This document shows, in pieces, positions 1 through 8,821 of a stretch of DNA of 43,703 nt (position 1 is its first letter; each line of letters starts with the position of its first letter). The DNA is taken from IMG/VR virus record IMGVR_UViG_3300025645_000140, positions 1 to 43,703 of that record. One strand, written 5' to 3'. A program made the position numbers and the translations under genes. The notes below the pieces were generated by a model, which was not told where the DNA came from, made no database searches, and worked only from the letters and a program-made list of their open reading frames with translations. Source of the DNA: a virus.

Positions 1-1
1 T

Positions 2-3000
2 GTGAAAGCTTTGATGCAGCGTATTCTTGGTGGTGTGCCGGCCGACATGTTCTCGAACATCCTGTTCAACACAGAGTTGATCATTACCGGTGGTGAGGGT
101 GATGTCAGCGTGACAGGCGGTGGTAATGGAACTGGTGGTGGCAATAATAACACAGGTGGCAATTTGACACCTCCTGCCCACAACCAGACAAACCACTGGA
201 TCGAACTGGCGAAGACTCGTCTGCAAGCGATCAATGATTCCACAGATGGAACCAAGGCAGCTCGCCTGGACCAGATGACCAAGTACCATGACAATGCTCA
301 AGGTGCGCTTGATACCCTGGCTCAGGGTGGGTTCTCGATGGATGCTTACCAGCGTGAGACATTCACTGCGATCCACTCAGTCCTGGCGACAGAGATGCGT
401 CTGGATACTCAGTCGTCGATCGCACTCAACGAGTTGTTTGAGCATGTGACTGACAACCTGACTCCAAACATGCTTGGACCAAACAACGCACAAGACCGAT
501 TCTCGGCAGTGATGAACCTCTTTGGAGATACCAAAAATGATGAAGGCGTCTCGGATGCTATTGCTGTGCTCTTGGCTCTGTCACAAACCAGTGATGGTTT
601 CCGTCGGGCTCTTGATCAGCTCCCAACTCCGCCAAGCAATGGTGGTATCGAAACCAACACACTGAATGATTTCCTCAGCACAATCACAGCAAGGTTGATG
701 ACCAAAGCTGTGGGGTCGATCGACACTTCGGCAGCCTCGGTTGGAGATACTCTGGATCAACTCTCAACCAGTATTATTCTGGAAGAGTCGGATCGTGAGT
801 TCCGGGTTATTGCTGGACTAATGAGCAACATCACCAAAGCTGATGAATTTATGAAAGGTGCCTTTGTAGGTCTGGCCAATTTCACTGAGGGTAAGAACAC
901 AGTGATCCAAGCGGGTAACCGGTCCTCGATCGTGAAAGCTGCTGCTGGTGCGGTGACAATTACCGCAGGTCTGCTGGATTCTGAGCGTGCAATGATCGCA
1001 GCTGAGGGTATCAAGAAACTGACTCACCAAACCACAGCATTCGATAACGCTGTGTTCATTCGTGAATTGGTTTCAGAGATGATCGGTACAGATGAGAACA
1101 GCAAAGACTTGGTTGCTCTCCTCGATGAGACGACGTTTGCCGTATCTGGTGCTCGTCAGAATTATCGTGAGGATTTGCCGGTTCTTCTTCAGGATGCGTT
1201 CCAGAATTCTCCTGATGAGAGCCAGTGGAAAGCAACACATCATGTGATGGCCAAGACAGACTTCGCTGCTGTCTATTCTGATGCCAATGCAAACAGCTCC
1301 TTCCGGTTGATTTCAGATGAGGCTTTCCTGGACAAGAAGATTGCCCAGTCAGAAAGTATCATACGCTCAAATTTCTCAGGAAATACTCGTGACCTGATTC
1401 TTGAGAAGGCACAGCAACTGGCTGACTACCAAAATGGTAAGGGCGCCGGGTTCCAACTCTGGACCAATGCTCTGGCGATCAACAGACTTGCTGGTGATTT
1501 CAAGCAACCGATGACTGCTGAGATCGATAAGCTGGCCAGCTACTATGCAATCAAAGGCTCCGATCCTCAGATGCGGATTCAGGTAGCTGAGATGTATCGT
1601 GATGATCCCGAGGCTATGAGAAACTTGGTTGTCTATGCTCAGTCTCTCAATGCTAGAGAAGAGCTCAAGCCTCGATCCTTCGCTGCTGAGATGGGTGGAT
1701 ACAAGGGCCACATCCCTGATCATGGTGTTCTTGGTTCAAAGACCATCATTGGAAAAGATGATGATCGTGTATCTCTGGAGCGCCAAGGGTACATTCGGGT
1801 TGGTGATGCTCCTGCTGATGACAACATGTCGATCATCAGCCGCGGGTATTACACAACGATGACCAAGCAAACCGGGACATACTCCCAGGGGATCATGCAG
1901 ATCGTACACGACACTTACCGCGGTGTTGATGCCACGACTGGTCTATCTCTGAATGGAACCACTTCAGGTATCATCGCTGATGCCTCCTCATTGAATTCAA
2001 TCAATGCTGAACTGAACCGAGCTCAGAGAGTGAACGATGTGAAAGAGGTTTTGATTCCTCGTTACGACGAAGATGACAACGGTGATTTGATCATCGTGGC
2101 CTATGAGCGTGCGATGAACCCAGACATCATTGCCAAGCACTCGGCTCCCAAGTCCAACATGGCTTTGATGTTGGGTGCATGGAGAGGTCGTCAGGCAGAG
2201 GAACAGAACGCACAGACATATAATGATCAGTTGGTTCAAGAACTGAAGAAGCTCTACGATACTCGTGAGCCTGGTTCGGATGATTCTTTTGTGAACCTGG
2301 TTGCCGAAGCAAAGAAACTGGAAGACTGGGATGCTGCTTCACCAGCTACACGTAAGCGTCTGAACATGAAGCAACCTGATCGGGCTCATGTTGAGAGCTG
2401 GAAGGTGATCTCTCCTGCAACCAAGGAGATGATTGCAGATGTATTCGGTGAAGGTAACTTCTGGGTCCGTAAGGATCAGGTGAACTTGAGCCTTGGATAC
2501 CGTGATCCATCCATCATCGACCTGTGGACTGGTGATACACGCATACCAAAAGCTGTCCAGGAAGGCGTACAGGCCATCGCAGGTCTCTTCATGGGTAAGC
2601 ACGCCATGAAAGCTCTTGCGGCTACTGAGGGCGGAGTACAAGGGCTGGTGTCCACAGCTAAAGACCTGATTGTGGTTCGTTCGTTGGTTGTTCCCTACAT
2701 GAACACACAAGCAAACGTATTCCAGCTCCAGACTCGTGGGATCCCAATCAAGCAGATGTGGAAGCAGTACCCCAACAAGCTTGCTGAGATCGAGCAGTAC
2801 AATGCGAACGTGAAAAAACTGATTGAGCTGGAGACACGGATTCAATTGGCCGGCACGGATAAGAACCGTGTTGCTGTTTTGCAACAGCAGGTTGATGTGA
2901 TCAAAGGACAGAACAAACGGTTCACGATCGCACCATTGATTGAAGCTGGAGCCTACAAGAATATCTCTGAAGGTCTCACGGATTTGGATGTGGACATCAC

Positions 3001-3514
3001 ATCGGGTCGTATTGGTCAGTGGGTTGAGGGTCAAACGAACAGGCTTCCAGGCGGTGTTCAGACGATCGCCAAGTATGGCTTGTTGTCGAAAGACACGGCT
3101 GTTTACAAAATGGCAAACAAAGCTGTTCAGTATGGAGATTTCATTGCCAAGGCTATCTACTACGAGCACTTGCTGGCTGAGAAGGGTCTCGACCACGACG
3201 CTGCAATGAAACTGGTGAACGAAGAATTTGTAAACTTCTCTGTTCTACCTGGGCGCACACGTTCTTATCTTGAGGGTATCGGAGCCACATGGTTCCTGAG
3301 CTTTAAGATCCGGATCATGAAGATTGCGATGAACCAGATTCGTGAGAATCCAGTTCGTTCGTTGATCACCGGTGGCTTTGTGGATGACTCTCCAATCGGA
3401 GATAACCTGGCCACAGTGATTGCTGAGGATCGTCTTGGATACTCATTGGGTTGGGAGATGTTGTTCGGATCAGCAGGGCTGAACCCTTGGTTGAACATCT
3501 CGGACTGGAGGTAA
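2..3514 (+). CDS. C-terminal part of N4-type virion RNA polymerase (partial, open at window edge)
   Basis: The frame is open from the first base, so only the last ~1,170 residues are present and the true start lies upstream. In N4-type phages the ~3,500-residue virion RNA polymerase is packaged, injected with the DNA and transcribes early genes. The call rests mainly on context: the gene faces, tail to tail, a minus-strand SSB / primase / DNA polymerase block, where N4 has gene 50. No T7-type catalytic motifs are visible, as expected for the domain after the polymerase core. Visible residues ~38-55 are a Gly/Asn-rich linker; the rest is long, charged and mostly helical, ending in a segment rich in basic and aromatic residues (~1085-1140). 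It could instead be another giant internal virion protein. Confidence 0.7.
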   Translation: MKALMQRILGGVPADMFSNILFNTELIITGGEGDVSVTGGGNGTGGGNNNTGGNLTPPAHNQTNHWIELAKTRLQAINDSTDGTKAARLDQMTKYHDNAQGALDTLAQGGFSMDAYQRETFTAIHSVLATEMRLDTQSSIALNELFEHVTDNLTPNMLGPNNAQDRFSAVMNLFGDTKNDEGVSDAIAVLLALSQTSDGFRRALDQLPTPPSNGGIETNTLNDFLSTITARLMTKAVGSIDTSAASVGDTLDQLSTSIILEESDREFRVIAGLMSNITKADEFMKGAFVGLANFTEGKNTVIQAGNRSSIVKAAAGAVTITAGLLDSERAMIAAEGIKKLTHQTTAFDNAVFIRELVSEMIGTDENSKDLVALLDETTFAVSGARQNYREDLPVLLQDAFQNSPDESQWKATHHVMAKTDFAAVYSDANANSSFRLISDEAFLDKKIAQSESIIRSNFSGNTRDLILEKAQQLADYQNGKGAGFQLWTNALAINRLAGDFKQPMTAEIDKLASYYAIKGSDPQMRIQVAEMYRDDPEAMRNLVVYAQSLNAREELKPRSFAAEMGGYKGHIPDHGVLGSKTIIGKDDDRVSLERQGYIRVGDAPADDNMSIISRGYYTTMTKQTGTYSQGIMQIVHDTYRGVDATTGLSLNGTTSGIIADASSLNSINAELNRAQRVNDVKEVLIPRYDEDDNGDLIIVAYERAMNPDIIAKHSAPKSNMALMLGAWRGRQAEEQNAQTYNDQLVQELKKLYDTREPGSDDSFVNLVAEAKKLEDWDAASPATRKRLNMKQPDRAHVESWKVISPATKEMIADVFGEGNFWVRKDQVNLSLGYRDPSIIDLWTGDTRIPKAVQEGVQAIAGLFMGKHAMKALAATEGGVQGLVSTAKDLIVVRSLVVPYMNTQANVFQLQTRGIPIKQMWKQYPNKLAEIEQYNANVKKLIELETRIQLAGTDKNRVAVLQQQVDVIKGQNKRFTIAPLIEAGAYKNISEGLTDLDVDITSGRIGQWVEGQTNRLPGGVQTIAKYGLLSKDTAVYKMANKAVQYGDFIAKAIYYEHLLAEKGLDHDAAMKLVNEEFVNFSVLPGRTRSYLEGIGATWFLSFKIRIMKIAMNQIRENPVRSLITGGFVDDSPIGDNLATVIAEDRLGYSLGWEMLFGSAGLNPWLNISDWR

Positions 3515-3515
3515 T

Positions 3516-3554
3516 AGACAGGGGATAGGCCGCTAAACCTATCCCCCGATGTCT
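3516..3554 (+). terminator. Hairpin just after the virion polymerase stop codon
   Basis: Starting two bases after the TAA, GGGGATAGG (3521-3529) pairs with CCTATCCCC (3538-3546), extended by AGACA/TGTCT (3516-3520 with 3550-3554) across a 3-base bulge. No T-run follows on the plus strand, so it may stabilise or process the 3' end rather than terminate by itself. The 3515-3835 gap between the convergent gene sets holds this hairpin and the minus-strand terminator at 3710-3755, and no credible gene. Confidence 0.55.
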
Positions 3555-3709
3555 ATGAGGATTTCAGTTAGTAAAACCGCATCAGCTAGGTATCCTCACT
3601 AGCCTCCGTTTTCAGACATCCCGGATTGAAGTCCCCCATCATGATAACCTGTGGATGGGGACACCGACGAGCAGTACCTGGTTTACTAGACCAGACTGCC
3701 AATTCTTGA

Positions 3710-3755
3710 AATAAAAAGACCCACCCGCTCTTGGTAAACCAAGTTGGGTGGGCCT
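3710..3755 (-). terminator. Rho-independent terminator for the leftward replication operon
   Basis: A strong two-part stem: CCCACCC pairs with GGGTGGG and, inside it, CTTGGT pairs with ACCAAG around a two-base loop. On the minus strand it is followed by TTTTTATTT (complement of 3710-3718). It lies about 80 bases after the last minus-strand gene (ends 3836) and would stop transcripts before they run into the convergent virion polymerase gene. Confidence 0.85.
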
Positions 3756-3835
3756 GATTGCTACTTTTTATAGACCGACCTAGCAAAGATCGGTATCGGG
3801 GTGCCAAACATCCATGGAATAGTGTGACACGCGGA

Positions 3836-4021
3836 TTAGTCTGGTTTGCTACCAGTCTCGTAGTCTTTGGTTGCGAACCACACTCCCCATAGTCCCGTGA
3901 AAACTATGAGGAAGGGTGTGATCATGGCAAGCAAGATTCCGAGCAGACTCCCCAGTACAACTGTGGCGACTGATAGCAAACCAAAGAGAAGGGTAAGACA
4001 GATTGCCTTCACCGGTCTCAT
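3836..4021 (-). CDS. Small two-helix membrane protein
   Basis: 61 residues with two hydrophobic stretches (about 7-27 and 30-49), a basic N-terminus and a short hydrophilic charged tail. The pattern predicts an inner-membrane hairpin protein. It overlaps the end of the RusA-like gene by four bases (ATGA), so it is probably translationally coupled, and it is the last gene before the terminator at 3710-3755. Function is not recognisable; small membrane proteins in phages can be holin-like or superinfection-exclusion proteins, but nothing here decides. Confidence 0.7.
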   Translation of the reverse strand: MRPVKAICLTLLFGLLSVATVVLGSLLGILLAMITPFLIVFTGLWGVWFATKDYETGSKPD

Positions 4022-4905
4022 TGGTCAAAGATAGACGGTGGCTTTACTTTCGGCGCACTGTCACCTTCTTTGGTTTCGGGGGAATCACTGTCAGCTTCCG
4101 GTGAGGATTCCTCTGGGGATTCCCCGAAAAGGTTTTTTGTGTTCCCAGCCGCCTTGGTTGGTTTGGCTGCGGGGGTCTCTTCAGCGGTGGTAGCCGGTTC
4201 TTCTGCTTCTGTTGGTTCAGCAGCTCCTGAGCTATCGTTACCATCGCCATCTTCAGCAGTCGGCTCCACATCAGCGGGCTCCTTCGTTTTGTTCTTGGAG
4301 CCAGCGGGCCGGCCGCCTTTGCTTTTACGTGGGGTCTTCGGAGCTGATGTCTTTGCAACACCAAACAGGACTTCAGCAGTGATGTTTCCAGTTTCATCAC
4401 AGTCCATGCTGACACCAGTTACATCCGCCAGACCCAGTGTTCCCACAAAGGTCTCCAGAGCTGCCTGGATTTCGTCTTCATCTAAAAGAATACGCATAGC
4501 GTTTCCCTTTCTTGGTTCAATTTCTGTTATCGTCACGAGGACGTGTTCATCTTTGACGAGTCCGCCAAAACCAAAAGAGACACGGTTGATGAAGTGATGG
4601 TTATCGTCCTCTATCTTATCCAGCTCCACGAGGGAGTCTGAGAAGTATTTGTCAACGATTGAACCAACGTTCATTATATCGAGTCTGACTTTTGTCCTTG
4701 GACAGATGTCATAGTGTAGATGGATTCTCCCGAGTGGAGGTAAGTCCCGCAACAGCTTGACCATAATCTCATGGAAGAGGTTCTTCTGTGCGCTGAGACT
4801 TCGGAAATGGAGGTTGCGATAAACGTTCAGGTTCAACGCAGTTTTCTTCTTGCGTGAGGTTTGTATCCTCATTGGCAATTTAAACTGGTGTACCCTCTGG
4901 TCCAT
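4018..4905 (-). CDS. RusA-like Holliday-junction resolvase with extra domain, AT-hook and acidic tail
   Basis: 295 residues from ATG 4905, five bases after AGGAGG; a GTG three bases earlier is too close to that site. Residues ~20-125 resemble RusA resolvases, which cut four-way junctions: spaced acidic residues D76, N79, D85, D90 and D100/D101 follow the RusA order, ending in a DD pair. Residues ~137-185 form a second small alpha/beta domain starting MRILLDEDE. A GRPAGSKNK AT-hook-like motif (~199-207) and a long Glu/Pro/Thr/Ala disordered acidic tail follow, ending PSIFDQ. Usual RusA proteins are ~120 residues, so more than half of this one is added. It lies next to SSB. The resolvase call is moderately sure; the rest is description. 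Confidence 0.6.
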   Translation of the reverse strand: MDQRVHQFKLPMRIQTSRKKKTALNLNVYRNLHFRSLSAQKNLFHEIMVKLLRDLPPLGRIHLHYDICPRTKVRLDIMNVGSIVDKYFSDSLVELDKIEDDNHHFINRVSFGFGGLVKDEHVLVTITEIEPRKGNAMRILLDEDEIQAALETFVGTLGLADVTGVSMDCDETGNITAEVLFGVAKTSAPKTPRKSKGGRPAGSKNKTKEPADVEPTAEDGDGNDSSGAAEPTEAEEPATTAEETPAAKPTKAAGNTKNLFGESPEESSPEADSDSPETKEGDSAPKVKPPSIFDQ

Positions 4906-4931
4906 CACAACCTCCTTCAGATCATCCGAGA

Positions 4932-5750
4932 TCAGTCGTCAAACAGCGAAGTTTTCTTCGCAGCTTTAGGAGCTCCGCCTGATGCACTTCCACCACCGAA
5001 CGATTTGCCTTCGGACGAACCTTTGCCAGACGACTTGTCGTAAGTCTGGCCTTTGTTGCGCTCAAGCCATTTGTCGGCATAAGAGCCGGCTTCGTCTGGC
5101 ATGTTTGCAATGGCCTTTCCAACTTCTCCGGCATCAACGATGTCATCGAAGTTTCCACCAAGTCCACGAACGAATTCAGCGACTTCGGAAATCGAAACCA
5201 GCTTGTCTTCTGGAAAGAATTTCACGATTTCGTTCTGGTCACGTACTTCGCCAGTTGGCTCATAGTTCCCAGTGTTTTCGTTCTTCGCTGTCTTGTCGAC
5301 AGTTTGACGTTGGAGTGCCACGTTGACCTTTTCACCATGGAGTTCGGTGAAGCAATCAACTGCTTGTGGCAGTTCCTTGCCGGCCGTGAAGTCATAGAGC
5401 TTAACTGTCAGCTCTTCGACATCCATTTGACCCATCTCTTTGGAGCAGACCAGCATGCAGAGTGAATTGATCTGGTTGAATCCTGGGAGATTCTTGTCAT
5501 CCCCAGTCTTCTTGTCCTTGTAGGTGACTTCACCTGCACGATTGGACACCCAGATTTGCTGACGGACTTCACGTCCGTTGATGTCCAACAAGAGGGTTAC
5601 ATTGCGTGCTTCGGAGGCTGCTGCCTTACCGATGTACGCTGTTTTGATGGTGGCCAGATAGATATCTGTGTCCAACGCACCACCGCCGCCCATGAAGTCT
5701 TCTTCGACTTTTTCAGCTGCGGCTTTCTTTCCTGCGAAAATATTGCTCAT
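4932..5750 (-). CDS. ssb: Single-stranded DNA-binding protein (N4 gp45-like)
   Basis: 272 residues, close to N4 SSB (265). It would coat single-stranded DNA in replication and recombination; in N4 the SSB also takes part in late transcription. Start ATG 5750 (MSNIFAGKK), preceded by a purine-rich AGAAAG; the open frame runs further upstream but there overlaps the previous gene. The body has the mixed beta content expected of an OB-fold core, then a Gly/Ser-rich linker (~235-260) and an acidic tip TSLFDD typical of SSB tails that recruit partners. It is flanked by the Sak4-like ATPase and the RusA-like resolvase, matching the N4 gp44-gp45 neighbourhood. Confidence 0.8.
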   Translation of the reverse strand: MSNIFAGKKAAAEKVEEDFMGGGGALDTDIYLATIKTAYIGKAAASEARNVTLLLDINGREVRQQIWVSNRAGEVTYKDKKTGDDKNLPGFNQINSLCMLVCSKEMGQMDVEELTVKLYDFTAGKELPQAVDCFTELHGEKVNVALQRQTVDKTAKNENTGNYEPTGEVRDQNEIVKFFPEDKLVSISEVAEFVRGLGGNFDDIVDAGEVGKAIANMPDEAGSYADKWLERNKGQTYDKSSGKGSSEGKSFGGGSASGGAPKAAKKTSLFDD

Positions 5751-5790
5751 ATAGTTTTCTTTCTGGTTTGATTCGAGGTTAGGTATCGGG

Positions 5791-6525
5791 TTATTCCGCG
5801 TAGTAACCTGCAAGTTGATCCATGATGACCTGTGCATCGTTTTCGATGTAGGTTTCTTCATCACTGAACAGCCCAAAAGGAGAGCGAATGCGATCTCCTA
5901 CTGTGGCCTTTGTGGTCCGAGTCTGGATGACGTGCTTGTAACCCAGAGCTCGATCTCGATCGGAGATGGTGAGCAGCTTGCCTTCTACGGCATCTTTCTC
6001 GATCTCCTTGATCGTAGCCTTTTGAGCCACGACTACGGTTGTGAAGTAAGCCTCCAAACCGTTCTTCTTCAGAGCACCTTTGACAGGTACGCTGTAATGG
6101 AACCGTCCGGTATTCTCATCGAGTACCCCGTCCAAGTGTCCAAGCATGACGCTGTAGCCATCGAACTTGGCGACATAATCATACATCAAGGTCTTAAAGA
6201 ACTGACCGTAGGCTCCCCACTGCTGCATGGTATTGGCTGAACCAACAACATGAACAGATTCGAACCGGTCCATCATGAAGCTGACTGTGTCAACAACGAT
6301 GGTGTGGAACCGTCCAGGGTTATCCATGACCTGTTGATACAGATCAAAGATTTCATAGGGATCGTCGACAGTGACCCGCTTGAATTTGTTTTTGAAGGGT
6401 AGCGGCTTGCCACCCTCACAGTTGATGTACAAGACACCTTCCTGGCCGCGGATGTTCCGGAGACTGGCCGATTTGCCAGTCCCTGATTCTCCAGCGATCA
6501 GGACACTTTTTGGATCTTCAGACAT
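5791..6525 (-). CDS. RecA-like P-loop ATPase, Sak4 / N4 gp44 type
   Basis: 244 residues. Walker A GESGTGKS (12-19) and a Walker B-like TIVVDTV near residue 95, in a compact RecA-fold layout as in Sak4 (AAA_24) single-strand annealing ATPases, which are often encoded beside an SSB. Here the SSB is the next gene. Expected role: ATP-dependent strand annealing or loading during replication and recombination. Start ATG 6525 with AAGGAG eight bases upstream. A 119-base gap separates it from the primase gene; it contains only a short AGTCC/GGACT hairpin. Family identification is good, the exact role inferred. Confidence 0.75.
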   Translation of the reverse strand: MSEDPKSVLIAGESGTGKSASLRNIRGQEGVLYINCEGGKPLPFKNKFKRVTVDDPYEIFDLYQQVMDNPGRFHTIVVDTVSFMMDRFESVHVVGSANTMQQWGAYGQFFKTLMYDYVAKFDGYSVMLGHLDGVLDENTGRFHYSVPVKGALKKNGLEAYFTTVVVAQKATIKEIEKDAVEGKLLTISDRDRALGYKHVIQTRTTKATVGDRIRSPFGLFSDEETYIENDAQVIMDQLAGYYAE

Positions 6526-6644
6526 GATGTCTCCTTGGTTTGAATTACGTGAGCAGTTTAAAGACGGGCTTTGCAGGCCGGTTTACTCAGGTCTCCCAAC
6601 TCGTCGTGGTCAAAGTCCGTGGACTACACGCGAGAAGTGCAGGG

Positions 6645-8804
6645 TTAGGTTGCGTATTTGGCTGCAACCGATTTGAGAACAGTTGATTCCAACTCATCCT
6701 TTTTCAAGGGTGATACGGACTGTTCGTTGAGAGTGATGGTCTTGCCTCGCATCTCATCGTATGTCGCTCCAGCATCTTTCAACATCATTGCGAAGTTGAG
6801 CAGATTGTTGTTACGATTTCCGACTTCCATGTTGTTCAAGAACCAACGCTCAAGGTGATCGAGCCTTCCTAGATCCGCTACACCTTTGACGTACTCCGTG
6901 TTCTGTTTCGTCTTTGGAATGAACGGGAGAACGTTGACCAAGGATGTGCCTTTGTGAACAGATATGACGCTGTTCTCATTGGTCATCCATTTCTTTGATC
7001 TCTGGTTCGCGGACGCATCCGACTCGAATGGCAGCCAAAGAAGAAAGCTGTTCATGAATTCACGATAGTCATCTTTGTCCAGCTTTAGATTGTAGTTGGA
7101 CGGCATGATGAGGCGAAAGCGATTCACATCATCAGTATGACGTTTGGTCGTTGCAGTGATGTAGGTATATTCCTTCATCAACTCATGAACTGCATCGAGA
7201 GAGATTGAGCCATCCACATCGACAACGAGAGTATTGAATCCTTCGAGAACATTCTCTTCGGACCTGTGCTCTTTGTCGAAGTGGTGGTTGCACCAGTGGA
7301 GTCCTGGCGCCCCCAATAGCTTTGGAAGGCTATCGAGTGGCTTGGTTTCCGGGACGTAATCAGAAGCGAAGTGATCAGAGAAGCTGAAGCTGATCTTGTT
7401 CAGATCAGTCTCTTCCAAGGTTGAACCTGTGAAGAAATCAACTCCGCTGATCACATTCTTCTTGATCACAACGTGGTTACCCACTCCCCATGCCATAGCG
7501 AGATCCATGATCTCTCGACGAGGTGTCGAAGAGTTTGGATAATATGGCAGATCTTCTACAAGATCGGCATGGGTGAGTGTCACTCCAGACTCAGCAATAT
7601 ACTTGGCCAAGCGTACAAAATTACGTTCACGCTTGAGAAGAGTCTGGAAACTCTTGCCGCTTTCTTCAGCGACTTTGATTGCTTGTCGGAGATTCTGCGC
7701 TGTGATCTTGTCACTTTCGTCCAAGAACGCATAGACCCCTGCAAGCTTCAGGGCTTTGAAGTACCGGTGCGAAAGTTCAGCCTTCCGGATTACTTCGTGT
7801 TCGGGCAAAGCGTTTGCCACAGCCTCTGAGTATAAGCGGTAAGCAATGAGCTCAACGCCTACATTTTTTGGCACATCAATCTTCTGATTGAAGAACCGAG
7901 TGTCCGCAAACCGAGCCAGTTCACCCTTCCAATATTGAAGAGCTTGGCTCCGGTTCTTGTTCACCAGACCGTTGTAGACATCTTCAGGATTGATGGTAGC
8001 TGAGAATGTCTCAGGCTTACCCATCCCAAAGAAGCAGCGTCGAGCGAAACCTGTCTCCAGTAAACTGAAGAACTCTTCCTCTGACTTGCTGCCGTCAAAT
8101 AGCTTTGACGTTGTGCCGAAGAACAGGACGTTGGCAGGTGTTACCCCAACCAAGTCGATTCCTCGTTCACTTTCAGCGGTGTTCTTGATTAGCTTGGTTT
8201 TGATCTTACCAAGGTCATACAACTCCAAGAAGGTGTTGATGATTTCGATGTTGCCCTGGATGTTGGAACCAATCTCATCCATCTGGAAATTGATTGATCC
8301 GCTACGAGCCAGGAGAAGCTTGTAGCGCAGCTGTTTCAAAGCTGGGCCAGTACCACTGTCAAAAACGAATGGAGCGTGTCCCTGACGCTTAAAATCGACC
8401 TTCAGGGACTCCATTTCTTCCTTCTCATCTCCGCCTTTGGCACCAGCGATGTTCACAGCCAGGTCAAAGAGAGATGACTCGGCTATGGTTGGAAAGACTG
8501 TGCCAGTAAATGTTTGACGGAAGTCGCCAATGACATCCTCCATCAAAGAGACAGAGTGACCTTTACCAAAGCCTGATGTAGCCAGAGCAATGGAGTAGAT
8601 GTTGATGGGGATTTTCCCCCGTTCCGGGCTGACGATAGAGGCACGCATAGCACTTGGGATCATACCCAAGAAGTATGCGACTTCAGCTTGGAAGAAGTCA
8701 CGGTTGACGTTTCCTGTACGGTGGCACAGGAGGTCAACTAATTCCGACATAGCCGGGTGGTGAGCTTGTTGCTCAATCACATCCAGGTCATAGAGATTTG
8801 ACAC
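6645..8804 (-). CDS. Replication ATPase fused to AEP-type primase (N4 gp43-like)
   Basis: 719 residues from a GTG start (8804) seven bases after AGGA. N-terminal P-loop ATPase of DUF3987-like style: Walker A SGFGKGHS at 77-84, MDEIG as Walker B further on. The C-terminal part looks like an archaeo-eukaryotic primase: VDVDG (528-532) gives the DxD pair, KRH ends at H556, then NRFRLIMP and ESD (D596). A PriCT-like helical segment (GNRNNNLLNFA, ~662-690) follows. Together these suggest a primase with its own ATPase. Domain order is ATPase first, primase second, opposite to T7 gp4. It sits between the Fe-S nuclease and the Sak4-like ATPase, as in N4 gp42-gp43-gp44. Confidence 0.7.
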   Translation of the reverse strand: MSNLYDLDVIEQQAHHPAMSELVDLLCHRTGNVNRDFFQAEVAYFLGMIPSAMRASIVSPERGKIPINIYSIALATSGFGKGHSVSLMEDVIGDFRQTFTGTVFPTIAESSLFDLAVNIAGAKGGDEKEEMESLKVDFKRQGHAPFVFDSGTGPALKQLRYKLLLARSGSINFQMDEIGSNIQGNIEIINTFLELYDLGKIKTKLIKNTAESERGIDLVGVTPANVLFFGTTSKLFDGSKSEEEFFSLLETGFARRCFFGMGKPETFSATINPEDVYNGLVNKNRSQALQYWKGELARFADTRFFNQKIDVPKNVGVELIAYRLYSEAVANALPEHEVIRKAELSHRYFKALKLAGVYAFLDESDKITAQNLRQAIKVAEESGKSFQTLLKRERNFVRLAKYIAESGVTLTHADLVEDLPYYPNSSTPRREIMDLAMAWGVGNHVVIKKNVISGVDFFTGSTLEETDLNKISFSFSDHFASDYVPETKPLDSLPKLLGAPGLHWCNHHFDKEHRSEENVLEGFNTLVVDVDGSISLDAVHELMKEYTYITATTKRHTDDVNRFRLIMPSNYNLKLDKDDYREFMNSFLLWLPFESDASANQRSKKWMTNENSVISVHKGTSLVNVLPFIPKTKQNTEYVKGVADLGRLDHLERWFLNNMEVGNRNNNLLNFAMMLKDAGATYDEMRGKTITLNEQSVSPLKKDELESTVLKSVAAKYAT

Positions 8805-8821
8805 GGAATATCCTTTCTTGC

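Noticed and set aside
2339-3196. Minus-strand open frame of 285 codons opposite the virion polymerase
   Set aside because: It is a shadow of the plus-strand gene: Cys/Ser/Leu-rich, no motif, no ribosome site, and against the direction of the convergent layout.
3586-3807. Minus-strand frame of 73 codons containing VIMMGDFNPG, which recalls the GDFN motif of endonuclease/exonuclease/phosphatase proteins
   Set aside because: The frame runs straight through the strong terminator hairpin at 3710-3755, has no ribosome site, and shows no other motif of that family. The match is most likely chance.
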